Positions 1-9,328 are shown, counted from the stretch's first letter. The stretch: 64,000 nucleotides of DNA from CAVPNY01 sp963706905 (GCA_963706905.1 CAVPNY010000007.1:37480-101479), one strand, 5' to 3'. Notes: generated from the letters alone by a model not told the origin. Translations and numbers: made by a program.

Positions 1-729
1 GGTGTTGGCGATGTTCAGGTATACCGTCGCCCAAAAATCGCCATGATTTCGACAGGAGATGAATTGGTTGCAGTCGGGACACCAATACAAATTGGGCAGG
101 TTCATGATTCGAATGCATATACGCTTTCATCTCAGATAATAAGAGATGGTGGTACGCCTTATTATCTCGGGATCGCACGCGATCGGAGAGAATCCGTTAA
201 AGAGTTACTTGAGCAGGCATATTCACTGAACGTCGATATGATTGTTACTACCGCAGGTGTCAGTGTTGGAGCTTTTGACTTTGTCAGGGAAGTCGTAGAA
301 CAAAATGGTGAATTGGGATTTTGGAAAGTGAATATCAGGCCAGGTAAACCGCTTGTTTTCGGACATTATCGGGGAGTGCCATTCATTGGACTGCCTGGTA
401 ATCCTGTTTCAGCATTCGTTGGATATGAAGTATTTATCAGGCCGGCGCTCCAGAAACTTTCAGGTGGTTGGATTCGTCCTCCAGAACATGTTAGGGCAAT
501 TTTGTCTGAGCCGATTGAATCGGATGGTCGTGAAAGTTATCTGCGCGGGATCGTAGAAAAACAGTCAGGAGTTTTGAAGGCTCGCCCGGTCGGCCATCAA
601 GGATCTGGAAATCTGCTCTCATTAGTTCGAGCAAATGCTTTACTGATTATCCCGTCTGAGGTAAAATCGCTGCCGTCTGGAGCCGAGGTCGAAGCATGGT
701 TAATAGGTGATGTAAGTGAGGGAATGTAA
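1..729 (+). CDS. moeA: Molybdopterin molybdenumtransferase MoeA, 3' part
   Basis: The reading frame is open from base 1, so the 5' end lies outside the window; 242 residues are visible. MoeA inserts molybdate into adenylylated molybdopterin in the last step of Moco synthesis. The MPT-binding domain shows TGDELV, the GVSVGAFDFV loop and GKPLVFG followed by GLPGNPVSAF, all family hallmarks, then the small C-terminal beta-barrel domain IV. The first ATG in the window (base 43) is internal. A molybdoenzyme is likely elsewhere, since fdhD is also present at 55.2 kb. The identity is secure; only the N-terminal domains cannot be checked. Confidence 0.93.
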   Translation, partial: GVGDVQVYRRPKIAMISTGDELVAVGTPIQIGQVHDSNAYTLSSQIIRDGGTPYYLGIARDRRESVKELLEQAYSLNVDMIVTTAGVSVGAFDFVREVVEQNGELGFWKVNIRPGKPLVFGHYRGVPFIGLPGNPVSAFVGYEVFIRPALQKLSGGWIRPPEHVRAILSEPIESDGRESYLRGIVEKQSGVLKARPVGHQGSGNLLSLVRANALLIIPSEVKSLPSGAEVEAWLIGDVSEGM

Positions 730-766
730 AAATCGCCAAATCTTACTTGTAATTTAGGAGGAATAT

Positions 767-994
767 ATGCCTCGTATTCGTTGTCACTACATTGATTGCG
801 TTTTTTTGGATGATGGGTATTGTGGTGCCGCTGCCGTGGAACTCGATCCAGATGTCGGTTGTATGACCTATTCCCGCGCAGACGATCTGGTTGAGGAAGA
901 ATGGGAAGAAGAAGAGGATGAGCTTGAAGAGTGGGAGGAAATCGAGGTCGAGGACGAAGAAGACGAGCTTTGGCTTGATGATGATGAGTTTTAG
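767..994 (+). CDS. Small DUF1540-like Cys protein with acidic tail
   Basis: A 75-residue protein preceded by a clear AGGAGG ribosome site, 37 bp after moeA. The N-terminal 32 residues carry four cysteines (C6, C11, C19, C32) with the spacing and the C-x-A-x-x-V pattern of DUF1540-type small metal-binding modules. Residues 42-75 are almost entirely Glu, Asp and Trp. No function is known; metal or redox sensing is only an inference. Codon use and the Shine-Dalgarno site make it a real gene. Confidence 0.7.
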   Translation: MPRIRCHYIDCVFLDDGYCGAAAVELDPDVGCMTYSRADDLVEEEWEEEEDELEEWEEIEVEDEEDELWLDDDEF

Positions 995-1056
995 ATACTA
1001 TATTACTCCTAACTACCTCAATTACCAGGCATAACTCACTATTGGATAATACGCAT

Positions 1057-2481
1057 TTAAGGTTGAGTAGTAATCACCATATTTCCTAATGTAGACCAGG
1101 ATTCTAAGAACTGTTTGATGTCTTTTTGGTAAATGTTGGCACCGTTTAAATAATATACCTTTTCGGAAGTGTATCCAGTAACTATAATGGTATGTTCATA
1201 TGAAGCGACTACCATAGGGTAACCCTCAGTCGGATTGTAGAATTCCGGAATCCCATTAACTACATAATCATAACTTCCGTCATAATTCCCCACTATCCAG
1301 GCGATAACAGGCCGGTTTTGGGCAATTTCTGCCCGTAATTGATCCCAACTGAATGGACGATGCGCGTAGGCATTCATCCCATAGTCGCGCAACAAATCAG
1401 CAACTGGTTCTGCATGAACTCCATAGGGGTCAGGTGGGATTTGTCCCCACTGTCCGTAAACGCTTCCGACAAAGCCCAGATCTGGATTGTCTGATTCCGG
1501 GAGGTTTTCAAAGAAATCGATTTCGCCAATTGAAACCCCGAAATAATTTGCCCAATCCACTGCCGAACGCGATTCACAATCTAATGGGAGCGATTGTCGT
1601 TGGCCAGTTACACCCGATATGATCGCACTCTCAGGAAGCGGGTCAACGGTTGGAGTCGGGGTTGGCTGCACTGGATAATCATTTACCGTGGCATAGAAAC
1701 ACCAACTATCGAGTGTTCCAGTATCATATTGGCTATGATCCGCGATAGTAATCAACCAATTCCCGGCAGCGGTGTCACCATCAAATCTGTTTAAGTTTTC
1801 AACGGGGAGGTAGATACCAGAAATAGCGGCAGGCCAAGTCGAACATTCGCTTTCCGCAGGTAATGTGATGTCATCATCCAATATCCCCACAATATTTGGA
1901 AGCTTACACCCGAGTGAATCATCTGGGTAACCTGGGCGATCGATCAAGGAGATTACCTTCCCAGTCTCTTGATGGGTGAAGCTCACCGTCAAATCTCCGA
2001 TCCAGGAATGGTCGATCTCTAACCGAACATCGATGTCAGTGATGAAGCGCGGGTCGTCAATGGATATGAGGCTGGTAACGCCATCTGGGTTATCGTCTGG
2101 GATTTCCTGATTATGTTTATTGCAGATGAGTATTTTTACAAGTTGATCCTCAGGGAGAGACGTTGGTGTTGGGGTGATTGTTGGGGTTGGTGTGGCAGTT
2201 GGCTGAACCGCCTTGAGCACAACGGGTAAGTGGATATCAGCTGGAAGAGATGGAGGTGTAAGCGAAAAAGTTATGGTGGGTGATGGAGAGGGGGTACTCG
2301 ATGGTGACGGTGTGGGGCTTTGGGTCGAGTTTTTCAGGCGGGGGGTGTTGGTATGTTTGTTGTTTTCAATTGAGGTTGGATCAGATTGAAAATATGCGGC
2401 AGTCCCATTTGAATACACAAAGATCGAAAAGGTGATCAGTATGATAAAAATCAGGAGTACCACGGAGAGGTGTCTATGCAT
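1057..2481 (-). CDS. Secreted P-domain / C39-like peptidase
   Basis: A 474-residue exported protein. Residues about 5-24 form a hydrophobic signal or anchor, followed by a Pro/Thr/Ser-rich linker (about 45-110). Residues about 112-265 resemble a proprotein-convertase P domain (IDVRLEIDHSWIGDLTV, GNWLITIADHSQYDTGTL). After a second PT linker, residues about 285-470 look like a Peptidase_C39_2 papain-like domain, with the likely nucleophile in LPLDCESRSAVDW and the likely histidine in YEHTIIVTGY. It probably acts on the cell surface. The gene stands alone, opposite to its upstream neighbours. The domain calls are by eye and the substrate is unknown. Confidence 0.7.
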   Translation of the reverse strand: MHRHLSVVLLIFIILITFSIFVYSNGTAAYFQSDPTSIENNKHTNTPRLKNSTQSPTPSPSSTPSPSPTITFSLTPPSLPADIHLPVVLKAVQPTATPTPTITPTPTSLPEDQLVKILICNKHNQEIPDDNPDGVTSLISIDDPRFITDIDVRLEIDHSWIGDLTVSFTHQETGKVISLIDRPGYPDDSLGCKLPNIVGILDDDITLPAESECSTWPAAISGIYLPVENLNRFDGDTAAGNWLITIADHSQYDTGTLDSWCFYATVNDYPVQPTPTPTVDPLPESAIISGVTGQRQSLPLDCESRSAVDWANYFGVSIGEIDFFENLPESDNPDLGFVGSVYGQWGQIPPDPYGVHAEPVADLLRDYGMNAYAHRPFSWDQLRAEIAQNRPVIAWIVGNYDGSYDYVVNGIPEFYNPTEGYPMVVASYEHTIIVTGYTSEKVYYLNGANIYQKDIKQFLESWSTLGNMVITTQP

Positions 2482-2538
2482 GTCAATTATGAACGATTAC
2501 AACACGATTATTATTCATCCAGCAACTCATAGCTTTCC

Positions 2539-2621
2539 TTAATATATCGGCGGGTTAGGAATCAGCGTAAACCAGGTGATATAGACAAAAATTCCAGCCA
2601 AAATTGAGAATTTAGCATACG
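2539..2621 (-). pseudogene. 3' remnant of a membrane-protein gene cut by IS30
   Basis: The minus strand reads an uninterrupted hydrophobic tail, about 27 codons (… GIFVYITWFTLIPNPPIY stop), that runs directly into the left end of the IS30 fragment. It looks like the C-terminus of a multi-pass membrane protein whose 5' part is gone. Family not recognised. Confidence 0.4.
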
Positions 2622-3109
2622 TAGATTCAACTCACAAGTGCAACTTTGATGGTTGAAAGAGGCAAGCTGGTGTAGGATAAGCCTCTCAAGACCGCCAAGT
2701 CAAAGGAGTGCTTATGAGCTACAAACAGCTTGCCCAGGAACAAAGATACCAGATATATGCCTTGTTGAAAATGGGACATAATCAAACGGAGATCGCTGCA
2801 GTGATTGGCACGCATAAATCCACCATAAGTCGCGAGCTGGGCCGCAACATCGGACTGCGAGGCTACCGGCCCAAGCAAGCGCATCACCAAGCGCTCGGCC
2901 GTCGTCGACACAGCCGCAAGCGTATCTCGGAGGAGACCTGGGAGCTGATCGAGACGAAGCTGCGAATGGATTGGAGTCCAGAGCAAGTTTCTGGGTGGTT
3001 GAGACGGCAGCATGCCATCCAAATCAGTCATGAGTGGATTTACCAGTACATTCTGGCGGACAAACAAGCGGGAGGCGATCTGTATCGTCATTTGCGCTGC
3101 TTATCATAA
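2622..3109 (+). mobile_element. IS30-family element, truncated at its right end
   Basis: The left side begins near 2622 with an IS30-like terminal sequence (GATTCAACTCACAAGTGCAA at 2624-2643), followed by the start of the transposase gene. No right inverted repeat or remaining two-thirds of the element is present, so the insertion is a non-autonomous relic. The exact left boundary is inferred. Confidence 0.65.
2714..3109 (+). pseudogene. IS30-family transposase, N-terminal fragment
   Basis: Residues 1-131 match the N-terminal part of IS30 transposases: the HTH region (LAQEQRYQIYALLKMGHNQ, IAAVIGTHKSTISREL) and the segment before the DDE core (WSPEQVSGWL, ISHEWIYQYI). The frame ends at about residue 131, just after YRHLR, where the family continues for over 200 more residues with the catalytic DDE domain. 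The ATG at 2714 is preferred over a GTG at 2708 because AAGGAG lies just upstream. Not functional for transposition. Confidence 0.85.
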
Positions 3110-3239
3110 TAAACAGATAAGGGACATCTAATTTTATCTAGGTAACGGCTTTTCTGCAAGCAAAAAGCTCTAAGGAATTTGTCGCTTCGTCAAGAGTCTT
3201 AGAGATTAGTATCTGTGTATTGAAGGGCGAGATTCGAAC

Positions 3240-5438
3240 CTAACAAATCCGAGGAAGCAATTCCCCAGCCAGGATATCCACAATCCGGGTCGTTCCTATT
3301 GTTGTACGCATTAGAACCCTTGTTTGCGGAGTTTCTCGGACTTCCCCGATGATCCGAGCATTATCTCCATATTTTGTATGACGCATTTCGTAGAGAATCT
3401 GGTCAGCGGAATCCCTTCGGACGATGGCGATCAGCTTGCCTTCATTTGCAACATACAGCGGATCGAATCCGAGCATCTCACAAGCAGCTGCAACTTCGGT
3501 TCGGATTGGGATCTGATTTTCATCGATCAGGATTGCTACATTGGATTGTTGAGCAATTTCATTTAGAGATGTCGCGAGCCCTCCCCGAGTTGGATCTCTT
3601 AGTACATGTATGGGGGTTCCATCTTGAATAGAAACACCTTTGATCATTCTTGAGACAAGATGGTTTAATGGGGCGGTGTCACTCTCAATATTTGCTTCAA
3701 ATCCCAATTCTCCTCGAGCGCTAAGAACAGCTATACCATGATCTCCAATATAGCCTGAGATGATCACTACATCTCCTGGTTTAGCTTTTTCTCCTCCAAT
3801 AGCAATCTCTGGTTGAAGGATTCCAACTCCAGCTGTGTTGATATACAGACCATCGGCTTTGCCTCTTTGGACTACTTTCGTATCTCCAGCTATGATTTGA
3901 ACATTGGCTTCTTCAGCAGCTAAGCGCATAGATTGGATCACGCGTTCCAGTATCGATAACTCCAACCCCTCTTCTAATATGAAGCCTGCAGTTAACCAAG
4001 TTGGGACTGCACCCATCATTGCCAGATCATTCACGGTCCCACACACAGCCAATTTACCGATATCACCTCCCGGGAAGAACAAGGGTGAAACAACATGCGA
4101 ATCGGTGCTGATTGCCAGGCGGAAGCCGGAGGTGTGCTCAGAAACACCAGCATCATTTCCAGCTCTTAGAATAGGATTATCAAAGGCAGGCATGAATAGC
4201 CTGGAGATCAAATCGTGACTCATCTTTCCGCCGCTACCATGACCTAAAACAATTTTCTGGTTATGGCCCAATGGAATTGGGCAAACGGCACCCTGTAGTG
4301 AAATGGCTTCTTCTGGTTCGGTCATAGGTTGATCTTGGGGAGTTCCATAATAATTTCTATTTGAATAATGGTAATAAGCTGCACATGCACCTTCCGATGA
4401 TACCATTGTGGCACCAAGTGGATTCTGCGGGGTGCATAATGTGCCGTATGCAGGACAATCGATCGGTTTCAGAAGACCTTGCAGAATTTTTCCTGCCACA
4501 CAATTTGGCGATTCTTCAGGGGTAATTCCTTCGACAGAGAACCTATTTTCTGCATCGAAATCCGAGAACTCAGGACGCAAACGCCAGCCGCTCTGTGGAA
4601 TCATTCCAATCCCACGCCATTTACGATCACAGTCCATGAAGACTTTTTGAATGAGCGACTGAGCAGCCTGATTTCCTTCAAAGGTGACTGCACGAGAATA
4701 TGCATTATCGACTGAAGCACTTCCATTTTCAAGTTGTCTAACCGTTGCAAGAATGCCTTGAACGATATCCAGAGGTTCGAAGCCAGTGACACTGATTGGC
4801 ACCTGGAACTCTTCCGCAATGGGCGGGTATTCCCAGTAACCCATTACGGCACAAACATGCCCCGCTGCCAGGAATCCCTGAACACGATTATCCGGAGATC
4901 TCAGGATGGCACGCATTGCCGGAGGGACGCGTACATGGGAGACTAGGATGCTATAGTTTCTTAAACCCAGGGATTTTGCTTGTACAACGCTCATTATATT
5001 TGCCGGTGCGGTGGTTTCGAAACCAATGGCAAAGAACACAACCTCGCGATCAGGATTTAGTTGGGCGATCTTAACTGCATCTAGGGGGGAATAAACCACT
5101 CGTACATCACCGCCCTCTGAGCGCACCGAGAACAAATCTCGACCAGATCCCGGAACCCTCAACATATCTCCATAAGATGTAAAAATCACACCAGGTTGAG
5201 AAGCTATTGCCAGGGCTTTGTCGATTAATTCCAAGGAGGTAACACAGACTGGACATCCCGGACCGTGGACCAGTTCAATTTCATCTGGAATGATTTGATC
5301 CAGACCATAACGCATGATTGAGTGGGTTTGCCCACCGCAAATCTCCATCAGTACCCATGGCCGAGTAACTAACTTACGAATATCTGTGATGGTATGCTGT
5401 ACCAATTTTGCATCACGGTACTCAGTTACGTGTTTCAT
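3240..5438 (-). CDS. hypDE: HypD-HypE fusion, hydrogenase maturation
   Basis: One 732-residue frame contains two normally separate proteins. Residues 1-365 are HypD, the scaffold on which Fe(CN)2CO is built: CGGQTH (34-39), GPGCPVC (59-65) and the 4Fe-4S ligands C311-x14-C326-x6-C333-x16-C350. After a linker of about 25-30 residues, residues about 390-732 are HypE, the dehydratase that makes the cyanide ligands: GHGSGGKM, GDTKVVQRG, RDPTRGGL and the C-terminal PRIC whose last Cys carries the thiocyanate. Both halves look catalytically intact. hypC overlaps its start by 17 bp. In bacteria these genes are usually adjacent but separate. Confidence 0.95.
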   Translation of the reverse strand: MKHVTEYRDAKLVQHTITDIRKLVTRPWVLMEICGGQTHSIMRYGLDQIIPDEIELVHGPGCPVCVTSLELIDKALAIASQPGVIFTSYGDMLRVPGSGRDLFSVRSEGGDVRVVYSPLDAVKIAQLNPDREVVFFAIGFETTAPANIMSVVQAKSLGLRNYSILVSHVRVPPAMRAILRSPDNRVQGFLAAGHVCAVMGYWEYPPIAEEFQVPISVTGFEPLDIVQGILATVRQLENGSASVDNAYSRAVTFEGNQAAQSLIQKVFMDCDRKWRGIGMIPQSGWRLRPEFSDFDAENRFSVEGITPEESPNCVAGKILQGLLKPIDCPAYGTLCTPQNPLGATMVSSEGACAAYYHYSNRNYYGTPQDQPMTEPEEAISLQGAVCPIPLGHNQKIVLGHGSGGKMSHDLISRLFMPAFDNPILRAGNDAGVSEHTSGFRLAISTDSHVVSPLFFPGGDIGKLAVCGTVNDLAMMGAVPTWLTAGFILEEGLELSILERVIQSMRLAAEEANVQIIAGDTKVVQRGKADGLYINTAGVGILQPEIAIGGEKAKPGDVVIISGYIGDHGIAVLSARGELGFEANIESDTAPLNHLVSRMIKGVSIQDGTPIHVLRDPTRGGLATSLNEIAQQSNVAILIDENQIPIRTEVAAACEMLGFDPLYVANEGKLIAIVRRDSADQILYEMRHTKYGDNARIIGEVRETPQTRVLMRTTIGTTRIVDILAGELLPRIC

Positions 5439-5679
5439 TTCCCAACTCTTCCTCTAAATTCACGATCTCGCGAATCAACTTTAAGGATTCGAGGGCTTCT
5501 TCTTCGCTAATCACACTGATAGCAAAACCAACATGGATTAATGTATACGCTCCGACTTCGGCTTCGGGTGTATATTCAAGACATGCCTCTCGCGTTACGC
5601 CGCCGAAATCGACTTTTCCCATTCTGAGCCCATTTGATTCGTAAATATCAAGAATTTTTCCTGGGATCCCTAAACACAT
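5422..5679 (-). CDS. hypC: HypC/HupF hydrogenase assembly chaperone
   Basis: An 85-residue protein starting MCLGIPGKI; the Cys2 exposed after Met removal is the essential residue of HypC, which binds HypD and shuttles the Fe(CN)2CO group to the large subunit. The family length (75-95 aa) and the conserved VDFGG and YTLIHVGFAI segments fit. It sits between hypF and hypDE and overlaps the latter by 17 bp, so the two are translationally coupled. Confidence 0.95.
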   Translation of the reverse strand: MCLGIPGKILDIYESNGLRMGKVDFGGVTREACLEYTPEAEVGAYTLIHVGFAISVISEEEALESLKLIREIVNLEEELGNETRN

Positions 5680-5698
5680 ACTGACCTCCTGCTTGCGA

Positions 5699-8134
5699 CT
5701 AAACGCCTAAACGATTTGCAACGATTGCAGCCTGACCAAGTGCTAAACCGCCATCATTACAAGGGACTTTTGAATGTAAATAAACCTGAAATTGTGCCTT
5801 TTTTAGGATTCTTAATACTCTTGACAGGAGTTTGATATTTTGCCAAACTCCTCCGCTTAAGGCAATTTCGGATAACGAAGACGAACTACGTATAGCCAAG
5901 GAAGAGGACAGTACAATCTCAGCGATACTATTCTGGAAGCGCGCAGCGATGATTTCAAGGGGAACGTGGGAATGCAAATCCTGAATTATCCTAAGAAAGA
6001 TCTGAGAAGGATCGATGATGAAACAGGACGCTTGATCTGAGCGGTTTACCTGTGAATCGCTATCCACTGTTCTAATTTCAAATGGATATGCATTTTCAAC
6101 TGAAGCATCAGCAATTGCCTCTAGCTCGATCGCTGCCTGGGCTTCGTAATTAATTACATGCCTCACGCCAATGAGGGAGGCTGCAGCATCGAAGAGACGA
6201 CCCATACTCGAGGTGGATGGTGCATTGACGCGAGATTGAAGCTGGTGATGCAGGATTGAAGTTAGGTCGTAATGGAGATTTGAATGGGCGATAGCATATT
6301 TTACAGGAGGAAGATCGGATTCCCATGGGATGTTCGTTTGATACAGCCAGGACAGAGCAACTCGCCAGGGTTCCCTGGATGATTTATCCCCTCCAGGGAG
6401 CGGGATGTTCATTAGATGAGCTACTCGCTTGTAATGGCTATAGTCTGCAATCAGAAATTCGCTCCCCCAAATAGCTCCATCATCGCCATAACCAGTGCCG
6501 TCAAAGCTAATTCCGATCACAGGCCGATCCTCCATTCGGCCGTTTTCTGCCATGCAAGAAGCGATATGAGCGTGATGGTGCTGAATGCCAAAAGTTGGAA
6601 TAGCCTCGTCTTCACCTCTTTTCAAAGCATATCGGGTAGCCATGTAATCGGGATGGAGATCATAAGCGATGGCTTTTGGTTTTATTCGAAATAATTGCTC
6701 AAAATGAGAAATACCATCTTCAAACGATGTGAGGGTTTCATAATTCTCCAAATCCCCAATGTGGTGACTTAGGAATGCGTAGCTATCACGAGTGATACAA
6801 AAAGTATTCTTAAGCTCTCCACCTACTGCAAGCACTGGTGGAGTCTTGGTGGTCAATAGAACCGGGTATGGTGCGTAGCCGCGCGAACGTCGAACTGGCA
6901 ACAAGCTGGTCACCTCAATGTTTTTCCCTTCATGGTTTGACGAGCTTCGACTATTCCTTGATCTCGATTGGTCTTGATGTAAAACCCTCATCACAGAATC
7001 ATCGCAGCGCACATGAATTGGCCGATCGTGCATTAAGAAAGCATCTGCTAATGATGCCAGCTTCTGACGAGCTTCAACATTATCATATGCGATTGGTTCT
7101 TCACTCAAGTTTCCGCTAGTCATTACCAGGGCTTCAAAGGGTAGAACCTCTCCTTTTGAGGGATTATTCACCGATATGTCACGAAAAAGAAGATAATGAA
7201 GAGGTGTATACGGCAGCATCACGCCCACGGTGGTTTGACCCGGCGCCACCTCTTCGGCAATTGAAGAGTTTTTTCGTTTGTTTAGGATGACTATTGGACG
7301 GGCTCTTGATTTAAGCAATAATTTTTCAGCCTCACTTAGGTAGCAATGAGAATCGATGGTGGCGATATCTGGCATCATCAATGCAAATGGTTTGTCGACT
7401 CTCAGTTTACGACTGCGTAATTCAGTTACAGCCTCACCGTTGATCGCATCACATGCCAGATGAAATCCACCGATCCCCTTAATGGCAAGGATATTACCTT
7501 GTTTGAGCAATGACTGTGTTATTGAAATAGCGTTGTCGAGCAGCGTCTCTGTACCTAATTCTAGCCAAACCCGTGGCCCACACTCCGGACAGGCAACTGG
7601 TTGGGCGTGAAAACGCCTGTCAAGAGGGTTGGTATATTCAGCAGTGCAATCTGCACACAATCCAAAATCTGCCATAGTTGTCTTAGGACGATCATACGGA
7701 ATATCTTCAATAATCGTAAAACGAGGACCACAGTTTGTGCAGTTGATGAATGGATATAAATACCGACGGTCGTTTGGATCGAATAATTCTCTCAAACAAT
7801 CTGGACAAATACTGATATCGGGTGAAATTGGCTGGAATGACTCTGGGATGGATTCGGAGTGGAGAATCTCGAAGCTGGTATAGCCGTTTACAGCTTTCTC
7901 TTCCCAAAGGAATTCGTCGATCTGTGCCAATGGGGGTGCTTTTTCCCTCAAGGATTCAATAAAAGACTGCACCCCATGAATTGTCCCATCGATCTCAATC
8001 TCCACCCCGGCTGAAGTGTTTTTTACCCAACCCTTCATCCCAAGTTGGGTAGCTAGACCGTAAACAAATGGTCGAAATCCAACTCCCTGGACTATGCCAC
8101 TTATCCAAATGTGAGCGCTCTTGAGATGATCCAA
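5699..8134 (-). CDS. hypF: Carbamoyltransferase HypF
   Basis: An 811-residue, full-length HypF that makes the thiocarboxamide precursor of the CN ligands from carbamoyl phosphate. Domains in order: acylphosphatase-like (about 5-95, GIVQGVGFRPFVY), two zinc-finger-like CxxC pairs (about 108-190), a YrdC-like domain (about 200-395, AIKGIGGFHLACDA) and a Kae1-like transferase domain (about 430-811, HHHAHIASCMAENG and ALSGGVWQN). It lies 16 bp after hypB and 19 bp before hypC in the hyp operon. Confidence 0.96.
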   Translation of the reverse strand: MDHLKSAHIWISGIVQGVGFRPFVYGLATQLGMKGWVKNTSAGVEIEIDGTIHGVQSFIESLREKAPPLAQIDEFLWEEKAVNGYTSFEILHSESIPESFQPISPDISICPDCLRELFDPNDRRYLYPFINCTNCGPRFTIIEDIPYDRPKTTMADFGLCADCTAEYTNPLDRRFHAQPVACPECGPRVWLELGTETLLDNAISITQSLLKQGNILAIKGIGGFHLACDAINGEAVTELRSRKLRVDKPFALMMPDIATIDSHCYLSEAEKLLLKSRARPIVILNKRKNSSIAEEVAPGQTTVGVMLPYTPLHYLLFRDISVNNPSKGEVLPFEALVMTSGNLSEEPIAYDNVEARQKLASLADAFLMHDRPIHVRCDDSVMRVLHQDQSRSRNSRSSSNHEGKNIEVTSLLPVRRSRGYAPYPVLLTTKTPPVLAVGGELKNTFCITRDSYAFLSHHIGDLENYETLTSFEDGISHFEQLFRIKPKAIAYDLHPDYMATRYALKRGEDEAIPTFGIQHHHAHIASCMAENGRMEDRPVIGISFDGTGYGDDGAIWGSEFLIADYSHYKRVAHLMNIPLPGGDKSSREPWRVALSWLYQTNIPWESDLPPVKYAIAHSNLHYDLTSILHHQLQSRVNAPSTSSMGRLFDAAASLIGVRHVINYEAQAAIELEAIADASVENAYPFEIRTVDSDSQVNRSDQASCFIIDPSQIFLRIIQDLHSHVPLEIIAARFQNSIAEIVLSSSLAIRSSSSLSEIALSGGVWQNIKLLSRVLRILKKAQFQVYLHSKVPCNDGGLALGQAAIVANRLGV

Positions 8135-8150
8135 ATCAATACCTGCAAAT

Positions 8151-8831
8151 CTACTTATTTCGAAAAGAAACTAGATGTTTCCTGATTTGTACACGCAGCC
8201 AATCAAGATAATCCTGGATTCCTTCCTGGTTTCGACAGGACAATGGAAATGTGATCAGCCCAGGATTGAGCATTTCAACCCCGCGCTTAAAATAATCCAT
8301 TCGAAAATCAACATAAGGCAGCAGATCAATTTTGTTGATGATGAGGGCATCCACACCGCGATATATGCCCGGATATTTATATGGTTTGTCGTCTCCTTCA
8401 GGGATGGAAGCAACCAAAATATTGGTATGGGTACCCAACAGAAAGCTGGCTGGACAAACTAAATTTCCCACGTTTTCAACAATCAAGAAATCAGTCTCGT
8501 TTAATTTAATCCTGGGCAATGCCTCATTAACCATTACAGCATCCAAATGACATTCGCCTCCAGTATTTATCTGGACTGCTAGAGCGCCAGCTGATGCAGC
8601 TCGATCTGCGTCCAGACTGGTCGCAATATCGCCGTCGATTACTGCAATCCGAAATTCCTCCCTTAATTTCTCAACTGTAAGCTCGATTAAGGATGTTTTA
8701 CCAGCTCCTGGAGAAGCCATGAGATTAACCGAATATACGCCGGCGGCATCGAGAATCCTTCGGTTCGTTGATGCTAAACGGTCGTTTGCGCTAAAGATGT
8801 TTTCTAATATCTCTACTTTTTGGGTCATCAA
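8151..8831 (-). CDS. hypB: Hydrogenase nickel GTPase HypB
   Basis: A 226-residue SIMIBI GTPase that drives nickel delivery with HypA. The P-loop ASPGAGKT is at about 39-46, the GECHLDA metal-site Cys/His pair near 107 and the NKID guanine motif near 170. The N-terminal CxxCGC high-affinity nickel motif of E. coli HypB is absent, as in many bacteria. The start overlaps the hypA stop by 4 bp. Confidence 0.95.
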   Translation of the reverse strand: MMTQKVEILENIFSANDRLASTNRRILDAAGVYSVNLMASPGAGKTSLIELTVEKLREEFRIAVIDGDIATSLDADRAASAGALAVQINTGGECHLDAVMVNEALPRIKLNETDFLIVENVGNLVCPASFLLGTHTNILVASIPEGDDKPYKYPGIYRGVDALIINKIDLLPYVDFRMDYFKRGVEMLNPGLITFPLSCRNQEGIQDYLDWLRVQIRKHLVSFRNK

Positions 8832-9172
8832 GTCTCCACATCTATTGCTTCCAGATAGAACTCCTCGCCAGAGATTACCTTAACTTGATTGCTTCCACAC
8901 GAAGGGCAAGTCATATCGGATTGTATGGGAGTGAATTGATGCCCACAATTCTCGCAGGAGAGTTCTATGGATTTCCGCTGAAAATGAAGCAAAGCTCCCT
9001 CTGCTATGGTATCTTTTGAGACTATATCCCAATAGAACTGGACGGAATCATCTACTATTGACGATAGTTGACCGATGACGAGATAAAGATGGGATATTCT
9101 CTTCGCCCCAGCAGAATTGCCATGCCGGATAGCGATTTCAAGAAGACTTTCAGTAACAGACAACTCATGCAT
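8828..9172 (-). CDS. hypA: Hydrogenase nickel chaperone HypA
   Basis: A 114-residue HypA. The start at 9172 is chosen because MHELSVTESL is the invariant N-terminus, with His2 as nickel ligand; a longer frame from 9220 would bury it. The C-terminal zinc ribbon has CENCG and CPSCG. It is the first gene of the hypA-B-F-C-DE operon. A TTGCA-N4-TGCAA palindrome lies 35 bp before the start codon. Confidence 0.95.
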   Translation of the reverse strand: MHELSVTESLLEIAIRHGNSAGAKRISHLYLVIGQLSSIVDDSVQFYWDIVSKDTIAEGALLHFQRKSIELSCENCGHQFTPIQSDMTCPSCGSNQVKVISGEEFYLEAIDVET

Positions 9173-9206
9173 CAATTTAAACTCGTTCTTACATTGATAA
9201 CATAAG

Positions 9207-9220
9207 TTGCAGAATTGCAA
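9207..9220 (-). promoter_or_regulatory. Palindrome before hypA (TTGCA-N4-TGCAA)
   Basis: A perfect 5-4-5 inverted repeat in the hyp operon leader, similar in geometry to CRP/FNR-type half-site spacing. The operator role is an inference. A second imperfect repeat, TAGTAG-N7-CTACTA, lies further upstream at 9264-9282. Confidence 0.3.
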
Positions 9221-9328
9221 TAGTGTATTAAGTCACCCCAAAATCGTACAATTACTCTCAAATTAGTAGATATGACCTACTATGGAAAGATAAAAACCGA
9301 ATGCGTGGAAACTCGATTGAAATAAATT

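Noticed and set aside
3226..3241. T-arm-like sequence (GGTTCGAATCTCGCCC on the minus strand) suggesting a tRNA or attachment site
   Set aside because: The T-stem does not pair (TTAGG against CTCGC) and no anticodon or acceptor arms are nearby; it is just downstream of the hypDE stop.
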